Assembly (NCBI GenBank): GCA_032906765.1
Contig: JAJTZB010000005.1
Location: 116,219 to 180,218, forward strand
DNA from: Nitrososphaerales archaeon
Lineage (GTDB): Archaea; Thermoproteota; Nitrososphaeria; Nitrososphaerales; Gagatemarchaeaceae
Direction: 5' to 3'
Length of the DNA stretch: 64,000 nucleotides
Shown one piece after another: positions 27,261 through 36,489 of the stretch. Under the pieces are notes generated by a model. It was not told the DNA's origin. It did not search any database and was given only the letters and a program-made list of their open reading frames with translations. Both the position numbers and the translations under genes were made by a program. The first letter of the stretch is position 1, and the number at the start of each line of letters is the position of its first letter.

Positions 27261-28037
27261 GTGGAAGAAGGCGAGGACGAGTCTAGGAAGGTAGAGGATA
27301 GGATGTTCCGCTCCGAGCGCGAGAACCGCTACCTCAGGAAGGACTCGGACCAGAGAAAGGTGATGGAGGAGGTCTTCGACAGGCAAACCCTCCTTGCTGT
27401 GGAGGAACTAGTGAAGAGGCGCCAGCTCCGCGACCTGCACGGAGTGGTGGCGGCGGGGAAGGAGTCCAGAGTCTACTACGGTGTGAACCCGGCCGGTACC
27501 CCGGTTGCTGTGAAGATATACCTCACTGCGAGCATGGAGTTCAAGAAGCGTATGGCCTACATAGCCGGCGACAGGAGGTTCGGTAGGCTACCTGCCGGCT
27601 CAAGGGAGATAATCAACCTCTGGGTCCAGAAGGAGTTCAAGAACCTCCAGTTGGCAGACTCGGTCGGGGTGAGGGTTCCCAAGCCCACTGGGTTCTACAG
27701 GAACATCCTTGTCATGGAGTTCATCGGCGAGCCGCCCAGGGCCGCCCCCACCTTCGTTGAGACAGAGGTGGACAGGGACGACTACGATTGGACGCTGGCG
27801 TCTGTCTCCAAGCTCTACAAGGCGGCGAAGCTCGTCCACGCCGACCTCTCCGAATTCAACATCTTCAAGTGGGGGAAGGAGAGGCTCCTCTTCGACATGG
27901 GTTCGGCCGTGCTGGCTTCTCATCCCAGGGCGCGCGAGTTCCTCCTCAGGGACCTCTTCAACGTGGTTAGGTTCTTTAGGAGGCGCGGCATCTTCGAGGA
28001 TGAAGCAGACGTGCTCCTGAAGAGGTTGACCGAATGA
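27261..28037 (+). CDS. rio1: RIO1-type serine protein kinase
   Basis: Atypical kinase acting in small ribosomal subunit maturation. Visible are the phosphate loop region GKESRVYYG, VAVKIY (ATP lysine), catalytic LVHADLSEFNIF and metal-binding LFDMGSAV. The open frame starts at TTG 27240, but that is only 2 nt past the TATA box. GTG 27261 sits at the expected leaderless distance, and ATG 27303 is another choice. It overlaps pno1 by 4 nt, so the two are co-transcribed. Confidence 0.92.
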   Translation: MEEGEDESRKVEDRMFRSERENRYLRKDSDQRKVMEEVFDRQTLLAVEELVKRRQLRDLHGVVAAGKESRVYYGVNPAGTPVAVKIYLTASMEFKKRMAYIAGDRRFGRLPAGSREIINLWVQKEFKNLQLADSVGVRVPKPTGFYRNILVMEFIGEPPRAAPTFVETEVDRDDYDWTLASVSKLYKAAKLVHADLSEFNIFKWGKERLLFDMGSAVLASHPRAREFLLRDLFNVVRFFRRRGIFEDEADVLLKRLTE

Positions 28038-28639
28038 GCTTCGAGCAGACCGTCCGGGTGCCGTTGGAGAGGGTAGGCGCGCTGATTGGGAGGGAGGGTG
28101 TCACGAAGAAACAGCTAGAGGACGAGCTCGGCATAGAACTCACCGTAGACAGCAAGGAAGGCGTCGTGTCCGTGAAAGCGACCTCGGTCGATAAGGCCGA
28201 CCCGTTCACCGCGGTGAGGGTGGTAGAGGCAATCGGAAGGGGATTCTCGCCCCAGAGAGCTAGGCGCCTCGCAGAGGAAGGCGTCGGGCTGGAGGTGATG
28301 GACCTCCGTGACTACGGTGGGAACAACACCAACTCTCTAGCCAGGATCAGGGGCCGCGTCATTGGTCTGAAGGGCAAATCGAGGAGGGTGATCGAGGAGC
28401 TGACGCAGTGCTACCTCTCAGTCTACGGCAGAACTGTCTCCATCATAGGGGACGCGGCGGAGGTCCAGCTTGCCTCAGAGGCGGTCAAGATGCTCGCTTC
28501 GGGAAGCCAGCACAGGACGGTCTACAACATGCTGCAGAAGGCAAGAACAAAGCGCAAGATGGAGCGGATGTTCCTCTGGGAAGGCCTCTCTCCAGAGACG
28601 ATAGCTGAGCACTTGCGCAAAATCGAGGGTTCACCATGA
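28034..28639 (+). CDS. KRR1/Pno1-like KH-domain ribosome assembly protein
   Basis: Protein of 201 residues with two KH-type domains: RVGALIGREGVTKKQLE and, in the second, RGRVIGLKGKSRRVIEELT, each with the GxxG RNA-binding loop. Related to eukaryotic Pno1/Dim2, which binds near the 3' end of small-subunit rRNA. The ATG overlaps the rio1 stop (ATGA), matching a joint role in 16S rRNA processing. Confidence 0.9.
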   Translation: MSFEQTVRVPLERVGALIGREGVTKKQLEDELGIELTVDSKEGVVSVKATSVDKADPFTAVRVVEAIGRGFSPQRARRLAEEGVGLEVMDLRDYGGNNTNSLARIRGRVIGLKGKSRRVIEELTQCYLSVYGRTVSIIGDAAEVQLASEAVKMLASGSQHRTVYNMLQKARTKRKMERMFLWEGLSPETIAEHLRKIEGSP

Positions 28640-28679
28640 ATCCGATTCACATACATACTGCTCGAGCGGGCAGGTCTGC

Positions 28680-28769
28680 ATGTTTGTTATTGGGGGTTCA
28701 CTCGTTGGTCAGTCTGACGAGGGAAGACTTGATGCATGGTACTACGAGGCTGCGGAGGTGATGAGCTGA
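28680..28769 (+). CDS. Possible 29-residue ORF before top6B
   Basis: ATG at 28680 opens a short frame ending with TGA one base before the proposed top6B start. The peptide (start MFVIGGSLVG, end YYEAAEVMS) was not recognised. It could be a small protein coupling translation to top6B, or chance. Its 3' part contains the top6B ribosome-binding site. Confidence 0.25.
   Translation: MFVIGGSLVGQSDEGRLDAWYYEAAEVMS
28754..28762 (+). promoter_or_regulatory. Strong ribosome-binding site fixing the top6B start
   Basis: GGAGGTGAT is an excellent match to the 16S rRNA 3' end and lies 8 nt before TTG 28771. It supports translation from that TTG although the frame there is shifted relative to the rest of top6B. 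Confidence 0.7.
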
Positions 28770-28770
28770 T

Positions 28771-31700
28771 TTGGCTACCTTCGCGGAGATAAGCCCGTCC
28801 GAATTTTTTCTACCGTAACCGCGACCTCGCAGGCTTCACAAATCCGGCCCGCGCCCTCTACATGGCCGTCAGGGAGTTGGTCGAGAACTCCTTCCCATAT
28901 GATGAGCCTGTGCTGGTGCGCGTAGGCGGTAGGGTCCAAGTCACGCCAATAGGCGAGCTGGTAGAAGGAGAACTCAGCCGGAGGGGCTGCATGCGGCTCG
29001 ACTCCACGCACTACAGGGCAGCCTCAGACGGAATCGAGGTCCTTACCCTTGATGAGAACCTCAAGATGTGCTTCAGGAAAGTGACATCGGTCTTCAAGCA
29101 CAGGTCTCCTGCGAAACTCTGGTCGGTCAAGCTTCAGGAAGGAAGAGCCGTTCGAACTACATCTTCCCACAACGTCTTCGTTCTCGGCGAAAGATTGGGA
29201 GTGACATGCAAAGAAACCAGATTCCTAGCTCGTGGGGACAGGGTATTGGTACCCTCGGCCACGACAAACCTACTTCGCGAAGTCACCGAGATAGACCTTC
29301 TTGAGGAGATTGCGGCCCTGGGCGACGACGACATGGGCCTGATCATGGTGCACGGCATATCCAGGCAGTACCCCACGAGACCATCGAAACAGGCAGTTCT
29401 GCTCGCGACTATTGGAGGCAAAGAAACAACGTTCGAAGAGCTACGATCAAACTCCCAAAGTCTTGGATTCGCCAATGCAGAGAACTTGATTGGTGCTCTG
29501 CGACGCAGAGGCCAACTGGAAACTTTGTCTCGGGGTGTCTATGCGATGACTTCCAAGAGGGGTCGCACCCGCTATGCCATCCCTAGGGATTGGGTTCACA
29601 CCGACTCCGTCCCGTACCTGTACGTGCGGGAGAACCCCATTGACGGACTGGACGCCGTGGCGCTCACCATTTCGGTAAGGCAGGGGCGGGGGGGCCTGCC
29701 GGCCAAGCTCAAGATTTCGCCTGAGCTCATGCGAATATTGGGTTACTTCACGAGCGAGGGCTCAATCTCGAAAGGCTACAAACTTTCTTTCTCTTTCGGA
29801 ACACACGAGCTACGCACCCACGTCTCCGATTTGGTCAATTGCCTGAAGGTAGTATTCAACATAGAACCAACGGTAACAGTCGAGCACGAAACCGCGGTCA
29901 ACGTCGTAGTCAACGATGCCACGATTGCGTTCCTCTTCCAGAAGGTTCTACGCACAGGGACTCGGTCGGAAGACAAGCGCATTCCGTGGCCTGTGTTCAA
30001 CTCTTCGGATGTCTTCGCCTCAGAATATCTCAACGCATACATCCGCGGAGACGGCCACGTTCAAACTTCGAAGCGAAACCGAAAGATTACGCTTGCAACT
30101 TCGAGCGAGCGCCTCTTCACCGACTTCAAGTACCTCCTTACTCTGCTGGGCCGGCATTTCGCATGCGGCTACCAGAAAGCAAGCGAGCGGGTGGTAAAAG
30201 GAAGGAGTACGTATTTCAGGGGTTCGTACCTCATCTATATTCGAGAGGGTCTGGCCCCAGAGTGCGATTCGCTGGCCGTCGGGCCCTTTAGAGAGTCCTT
30301 GGTCAGGAAACCGCGGACCAACCTGACTAACGCATATCACAAGAGTGTGCAGAAGAACTGGCTAAGGACCAATTTCGCTGCTGAAGACTTGCCAGAGGCA
30401 CTCAGGAAGGTGGTCTGGTCCGACGCGGGCGCGCTGGCCGTCAAGAACGTGGAGCAGGTTCCGTCAGACTCGGAGTGGGTCTACGACATATCGGTTGAGG
30501 GAGTCGAGAGGTTCATTGGCGGGCATGCTGTCGCGCTCCTTCACAACTCCTTCGACGCGTGCGAGATGGCCGGGACGCCCCCTGACGTCTACGTCAGGAT
30601 GATCTCCGAGAACCCCTCCCCCGACATCCCAGACCCGAAGCCGTACCGCCTGACGGTCACCGACAACGGCCCCGGCGTGGCTCCCCAGCACGTGCCCAGC
30701 GCCTTCGGCAAGGTCTTCTACGGTTCGAAGTACGTCCTTCGGCAGTCGAGGGGCATGTTCGGCCTCGGTGGCACGATGGCTATCCTCTACGGACAGATCA
30801 CGACCAACAAACCTGTCGTGATCACTACGTCCCACGACGGGAAGAAGAAGCACACCTTCGAGATGATAATCGACATAGGCGAGAACAGGCCCGTGGTCCT
30901 GAAGCGGTCCTCGAGCGAGGCGGACGGGACGACAGGGACGAGGGTAGACGTGGCCTTGGAGGGCGACTATCTGCGCGCCTCCCAGAAGATAGGCGACTAC
31001 TTCAAACAGACAGCCCTGGTCGCAAGCTACGCCAACATCACGTTCATCGACCCCTTGGGCCAGGTGACATTCTACGAGCGGGCCACAAGCTCGATGCCGA
31101 TCCCGCCCAAGGAGACGCTGCCCCATCCCCACGGCATTGACGTCGAGGCCTTCAAGAGAATCGTGAAGCTGTCGGAAGAGCATGACATGAAGACCTTCAT
31201 GGTCTCGCACTTCCACAGGGTGGGGGAGAGGATAGCGACAAGATTCCTCGAGTTCGCGGGGATCAGCCCCAGGCTCCCTCCGAAGAGGCTGAACAACAAC
31301 CAGATAGTGGCCATGGTCGACGCGCTCCAGAGGTTCCCTGACTTCCTCCAGCCCGACGCCGCAGTCCTCTCCCCAGTCGGCGAGCAGATTCTGCTCGCGG
31401 GAGTGAACAAGGAACTCCAGCCCGAGTTCTCAACCGTAGTGGCGAGACCGCCGTCCTCCTACTCCGGTTTCCCGTTCCTGGTCGAGGTAGCCGTCGTCTA
31501 CGGCGGAAAGATCCTGCAGCCTGGGATCAAGCTGTTCAGGTTCGCAAACCGCATCCCGCTTCTTTATGACGAGTCGAGTGATGTCAGCTTCGAAGTCGTC
31601 AACGAAGAGTTGGACTGGAGGCGCTATCACGTCCCGCAGGAGGCGCCTGTCGGTGTGATAACGCACATTTGCCTGCCAGCTTACGAAAAACTCCTGGCCA

Positions 31701-33583
31701 AGGTCGATGGGCAGGCAAAGGTTACGACCATTGGGGAATTGGTCGATCAGGAGGAGAATCGGTCATGCAATATCAAATGCGAAGGCGATGTCAGATACAT
31801 CACCCCTACTAGGGACATTCTTGTTCCGTCGCTGAACCCCGACACCTTCCAAGTGGAATACGTTCCTATCAAGCGTTTCATGAAACGGCCTGGTGGGGGT
31901 GTACTTCGAATCACGTCGGAAGAGGGAAGGGTCGTGCACGTCAGCCCTGAGCACCCTCTTCTAGTCATGACTCCCAGGGGCATTGAAGTAAAGTCAGCAA
32001 GCAGCATAACTTTGGATGAATATCTAATCGCATCGAAGAGACTTCCCCAAACGAATACCTACCTGGCCAAGTCTCTTGACTTGATTGACCTCTTTGCAAG
32101 AGCGGGTCTGGAAAGGGAAATCACAGTACTAGGCGCTAAGAACCTGCTCTACGGCAAGACCAAGTCGACGCTCTCCAAGCTTCTCAGCGTCGATGCTTCG
32201 CAAATCGGAAACTGGCGAAGGCATGACAGAGTGCCATTGTGGGCATACCTCAGGCTGGAGAGCGACGGAACCCAGAGGGCAAGATTGTTGATCATGGGGT
32301 ACCGCTCGCATGGGAAGCCCGTCCCCGCGATCTTGAGGCTTGACAAGAGGTTTGCGAGACTACTCGGCTATTATCTATCGGAGGGATGTAGCAATCAGTC
32401 CAAGAACAACTTCGTGTCATTTTCGTTCCACCGCAACGAACTCGCGCTTCACCGCGAGGTCAGGGACATTCTATATTCACTGTTCGGACTTGACGCGCCA
32501 ATTCAATGGAAAGAAGACAAGGCAGTCCAAATCACTGTCTACAACAAGGCGTTTTCGTTGCTGTTCACTCATGGCCTCAGAGCGGGAGTGGACTCCTATT
32601 CGAAGCGCGTCCCCGACTTTGTCTTCTCTTGCGCGAGTGAATTCGCTGAAGAAATGTTGGATTCATACTTCGTTGGGGACGGTTACCTTTACCGGAAGTC
32701 CGGTCGAATTCAGGCCACGACGTCGAGTTCGGAACTTGCGTATGGAATCTTCATGCTGCAACAACTGGTCGGTTCGCATGCTACTCTAAGGAGTTACCAC
32801 AACCACAACCTGATTGATATACAAGGTGGCGAGAATTCCAGTCGGGCCGAGCACTTGTACCATTCGGTCGTCGCTTCACACGGAGGAATGCTTTCTCGCG
32901 AGTACAGACCCTCACTAGCAGAAAAAATCCCCGCCTTCATCTTGGCCGACAAAAGGGGGGTAATCCCTTCCGCAGTTAGGCAGCATATCGGGGGCGCCTT
33001 CGAGCCCGGATCCCGAATCTCCATTTCGACCGCCTCTGGGCTTCTTCACGTCGACGTGCTAGACAAGGTTGCGAAGGGGGACGTTCAATTCGTCAAAGTG
33101 ACTCGAATCGATTCCCTTCCCTACGAGGGGAGCTACTACAACATTGAGACAGAGAGAGACACCCTCCCCAACTATCTACACGGACTTGGGATATTCTCTC
33201 ATAATTGCAGCACGAGGATTCCGTACAAGACTGTCGGCAAGGAGTACATCGCGGACAGGCCGGAGATAGAGCGGGAGATCAGGAACGCCGCCAGGGAGGC
33301 GCTCAGGAGGCTGGGGCTGTACCTCTCGAAGAAGGGCAGCATGGAGGCAGTCCAGAGGAAGATGAACATATACGGCAAGTACCTTCCTCTAATCGCCAAG
33401 TTCGCGACGGACCTCGCGGACCAGAAGAAGATGCCCCGCTACCGCAAGCTCATAGGCGAGGGTGAGCAGGAGGCTTCAACTGAGACCGAGACCGAACAGG
33501 AGGAGAAGACAGAGACTGAACCGGAGAAGACAGAGATTGGCCAAGAAAAAATCGACGAGTACAGCGGAAGCAAGGAAGAGTAG
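28771..33583 (+). CDS. top6B: DNA topoisomerase VI subunit B with two inteins and an N-terminal frameshift
   Basis: GHKL ATPase subunit of the type IIB topoisomerase. From TTG 28771 the peptide reads ATFAEISPSEFF, then a run of six T (28804-28809) puts the sequence out of frame and a TAA follows. Dropping one T restores YRNRDLAGFTNPARALY and joins the long frame (first ATG 28862). Exteins: VREL-VEN | SFDACEMAG (ATP N-box), the GHKL core (TDNGPGV, YGSKYVLRQSRGMFGLGG), and VITHI | CSTRIPYKTVGKE in the transducer domain. An acidic, Glu/Thr-rich tail ends the protein. With both inteins removed it is about 538 residues, the usual length. It overlaps top6A by 47 nt. Confidence 0.9.
28889..30547 (+). 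mobile_element. Intein 1 in Top6B (ATP-binding N-box)
   Basis: 553-residue intein. First residue Ser (SFPYDEPVLVR), splicing block B TTSSHNVFVL, two LAGLIDADG endonuclease motifs (ILGYFTSEGS and AYIRGDGHV), block F VYDISVEGVERFIGG, and the terminal His-Asn followed by Ser of the C-extein (LLHN|SFDAC). All residues needed for splicing look present. It interrupts the sequence VEN|SFDA directly after the Mg/ATP-binding Asn of the Bergerat fold. Its N-terminal section resembles intein 3. Confidence 0.92.
31670..33205 (+). mobile_element. Intein 2 in Top6B (transducer domain)
   Basis: 512-residue intein beginning with Cys (CLPAYEKLLAKVDGQ) and ending FSHN before Cys of CSTRIPYKTVG. Block B is VSPEHPLLVM. 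LAGLIDADG motifs are LLGYYLSEG and SYFVGDGY. Between the splicing block and the first motif is an inserted segment with a likely helix-turn-helix (TKSTLSKLLSVDASQIGNWR). The insertion point is just ahead of the conserved PYKTVGKE block of the transducer domain. Confidence 0.92.
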
Positions 33584-36218
33584 CGCCCAGACGCTCCTGA
33601 AGGAGCTCGGGCGGACCGTCTACTCCGACCTGGACGCGGGCAGGTTCCCCAGTCTGACCTTGGCGAGCAGGTCCGTGGGCAACATAGTCTACGACAAGAA
33701 GCTTCAGCAGTTCGTCCTCGGTTCTGCACAAGTGAAGAGATCCTCTGCCAACATCAAGCACATCAGGCCTTTCACGCAGCTCATCTGGCTGGCCTACTTC
33801 GCCAAGAAGCTCGTCGAGGAGAAGCGGACGTCGACTCTGAGAGATGTCTACTACTCCGCGCAGGCGTTCAACGTCGAGTTCGTCGACCAGGCCGAGTCCG
33901 ACGAGCTAATCACAGACCTCGAGGTCTTGATGCAGATGGCGAGGGAGGGGCTCAACATCTACCCTGAGGAGAGAAGCTCGATTTTCGGCAACATGACCAT
34001 CGAGTACACGGTCCCCGGCTACGAGGGGAAGAAAGCCGACCTCTCTGCCAACCCTGACGGGGTCATGATCGGGCCTGCACTGACAACTGCGGAGTTCGCA
34101 GATACCGACGCCGAGATGGTCCTCGCCATAGAGAAGGGCGGTCTTTTCACAAGGTTCGTGGAGGAGAGAGTCCATCGGAAGTACAAGGCGATACTCATCA
34201 ACACGGCCGGGCAGCCGCCGAGGTCCACCCGCTATCTCCTGAGGCGCCTCAACCAGGAGCTGAAGCTTCCGGTGGGGATACTGTGCGATGCCGACCCTTG
34301 GGGGGCGCACATCGCGATGGTCATAAAATCAGGCTCAGTCAGGCGCGACGAGCCTGTCGTAGTCCGAGATGCTGGCGGGCGAATCCAAGTGACGCCGATT
34401 GGAGAGTTCGTGGACGAATGTCTGGGGACATACGGCAGCATGAATGACGAGAACGGGAACGAAGTTACATTCGCAGTGCCATACGAAGCGCTGACCCTGG
34501 ACGACCGGAACAAGGTGGTCTTCAGGCCCATCTCGTCGGTCATCCGCCACAGGCACGTGGGGAGGATGTACCAGCTGACCAGCGACAGCGGCCGATCGGT
34601 TTGGGTTACGCCGAACCACAGCGTTTTCGTTCTGAGGGAGGGAAGAATCGTCTCGGCTCCCACCTCGGAAATCAGGGTGGGTGACCTCTTGGCGATATCG
34701 AGGAGATCGTCAATCGACCGGAAACCGACAGTAATGTTCGACGTAGCGAGGGAGTTGTTGGAGCAACCCGACTCTGGACAGCTCGGCCTATATCTAATAC
34801 GGAAGGGCGTGTCCTCTCCTCACCACAGGAGGAGAAGGCTCGACGAGTCCTTCTTCTCAAAGTCGCCGCACCTTGGACAGTCGCCAGACGGTTCTTACAT
34901 CATGTCGAGGTCAAGGGCGGGAACCCGCAGGAACCCATGTCCCGCCATCATTTGGTTGACAAAGGACTTCGCACGCCTGCTGGGCTACTACACTGCAGAA
35001 GGATGGATCGGCTACGCCGGAGGACGACCTCACTCTGTCAACCTGTGCTTCAACTTGGAGGAGGTCGATGTCGTCGAGGACGCCAAGAAGTGTTTCAGCT
35101 CCGTCTTTCCCGGCTGCCACGTCTCTTTGAGCGCTGACGAGGAAGGGCACAGCGTCACGCTGACCCTCTCCTCTGTCCCAATCGCAGCGCTCTTTGCGAA
35201 GCTATGTGGTGCAGGATTCGCGAACAAGCGCGTCCCGGAGCAAATCCTCTCCGTTAAGGAAGTATACGCTCTTGAGTACTTGCGGGGTTGCTTCGGCGAT
35301 GGCTATGTCATCAACAGCGGCACCCTGTGCTGGAAGATGAAAAACCCGCTCCTGATAGCCCAGCTCTCGTACCTGCTCGGCTTAATGGGAGTAATGACTT
35401 CCATCAGCAAGGACGGTTTCTCGCTCTTGGTTTCAGGAAGAACCGAGGTGGAGAAGGTTCAGTCTGTCATCTTGCATCAAAAGGACATGGTATTCATAGC
35501 GCAGCACTTGACCTCTGGGGGGAGCAGTTCGTACCTAATGCCCAAGGCGTTTCCAGCAGTCGCGAGCAGATTGATGGAAATTAGGCAGGAAATAGGGAGG
35601 CACAATTATCACGACCTCAGAAGCAGGTACACGTACCGTCGGCTGTGTGAGGTAAGAGCGAAGGGGACAGAAGGAGGAATCAACAGGGCGCGCGTCATTC
35701 AGACACTCGAACACCTGTTAGCCTGCTCGTCACGCCGAACACCTGAGGAGGTGGTGAGCAAAGCGAAGGCCGTGTTGAAACTGGTCGAGAGTGACGTTGC
35801 ATTCGACCCGGTCGCCCAGATTGAACAGTCAGAGGAAGTTGATGAGTATGTCTATGACTTCTCGATCCCCGGCGAGGAACGTTTCATAGGAGGTCGGTCA
35901 GGAATTGTTCTGCACAACTCAGCCAACGCCGCGCACTTGAGGGAGCTGACGACGCCCAAGGCCGTCTGGTTGGGCGTCTGGGCCTCGGACATCGTGAAGT
36001 ACAAGCTTCCCTCGGACAAGCTCACTGATGTGGACATCAAGAGGCTCTACGAGCTGAAGGCCGACCCGCGGTACACGGAGAAGATGTGGCACGACGAACT
36101 CGACACCTTCCTCAAGATCAAGAAGAAGAGCGAGCAGGAGGCGTTCGCGAGGTACGGCCTCAGCTACATAGTCGACAAGTATCTGCCCGAGAAGCTCGAA
36201 CTCATGAAAAGCGCCTAG
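33537..36218 (+). CDS. top6A: DNA topoisomerase VI subunit A with one intein
   Basis: Spo11-like DNA-cleaving subunit. The winged-helix domain carries the catalytic tyrosine in LRDVYYSAQ. The Toprim domain has an acidic residue in LAIEKGG and the DADPWG motif. After removing the 528-residue intein the protein is about 365 residues, the family length. The long frame starts at 33462, but TTG 33537 (peptide AKKKSTST) with GGAGAAG upstream is preferred; it lies within the end of top6B, so translation is probably coupled. Confidence 0.92.
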   Translation: MAKKKSTSTAEARKSSAQTLLKELGRTVYSDLDAGRFPSLTLASRSVGNIVYDKKLQQFVLGSAQVKRSSANIKHIRPFTQLIWLAYFAKKLVEEKRTSTLRDVYYSAQAFNVEFVDQAESDELITDLEVLMQMAREGLNIYPEERSSIFGNMTIEYTVPGYEGKKADLSANPDGVMIGPALTTAEFADTDAEMVLAIEKGGLFTRFVEERVHRKYKAILINTAGQPPRSTRYLLRRLNQELKLPVGILCDADPWGAHIAMVIKSGSVRRDEPVVVRDAGGRIQVTPIGEFVDECLGTYGSMNDENGNEVTFAVPYEALTLDDRNKVVFRPISSVIRHRHVGRMYQLTSDSGRSVWVTPNHSVFVLREGRIVSAPTSEIRVGDLLAISRRSSIDRKPTVMFDVARELLEQPDSGQLGLYLIRKGVSSPHHRRRRLDESFFSKSPHLGQSPDGSYIMSRSRAGTRRNPCPAIIWLTKDFARLLGYYTAEGWIGYAGGRPHSVNLCFNLEEVDVVEDAKKCFSSVFPGCHVSLSADEEGHSVTLTLSSVPIAALFAKLCGAGFANKRVPEQILSVKEVYALEYLRGCFGDGYVINSGTLCWKMKNPLLIAQLSYLLGLMGVMTSISKDGFSLLVSGRTEVEKVQSVILHQKDMVFIAQHLTSGGSSSYLMPKAFPAVASRLMEIRQEIGRHNYHDLRSRYTYRRLCEVRAKGTEGGINRARVIQTLEHLLACSSRRTPEEVVSKAKAVLKLVESDVAFDPVAQIEQSEEVDEYVYDFSIPGEERFIGGRSGIVLHNSANAAHLRELTTPKAVWLGVWASDIVKYKLPSDKLTDVDIKRLYELKADPRYTEKMWHDELDTFLKIKKKSEQEAFARYGLSYIVDKYLPEKLELMKSA
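34335..35918 (+). mobile_element. Intein 3 in Top6A (Toprim domain)
   Basis: 528-residue intein starting with Ser (SVRRDEPVVVRDAGG) and ending VLHN before Ser of SANAAHLREL. Block B is VTPNHSVFVL, LAGLIDADG motifs are LLGYYTAEGW and GCFGDGYV, and block F is VYDFSIPGEERFIGG. It sits at MVIKSG|SANAAH, shortly after the metal-binding DADPWG motif. The shared xEPVxVR...QVTPIGE start shows kinship with intein 1. Confidence 0.92.
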
Positions 36219-36244
36219 GCTACGCCGAGAACTTCTAATACTCA

Positions 36245-36481
36245 ATGGTTTCTGGCTGGCCGAGACAAGCGTTGACGTTTACCGCACAGCAGTCGAGGGT
36301 CGATGCCCTCATTCGCCTGGTCGGCCTGATAGTGATAGGCTTCGGAGGGCTGCTCATCTACTACACTTACGGAAACGCCGCAGACCCCGGTATGGCTCCC
36401 CCACTCGTCGCAGTCTATTACGCACTCGGTGTTCTCTTACTGATTGTTGGCCTGGTCGCGGCCTTCGCGAAGTTCAAGTGA
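36245..36481 (+). CDS. Small membrane protein, two TM helices
   Basis: 78 residues with two hydrophobic helices (LIRLVGLIVIGFGGLLIYY and a second near the C-terminus) joined by a short polar loop. Not assigned to a family. It follows top6A by 26 nt, and its stop overlaps the possible GTG start of the inositol phosphate synthase, so it may be co-transcribed. Confidence 0.6.
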   Translation: MVSGWPRQALTFTAQQSRVDALIRLVGLIVIGFGGLLIYYTYGNAADPGMAPPLVAVYYALGVLLLIVGLVAAFAKFK

Positions 36482-36489
36482 CGTCGACA

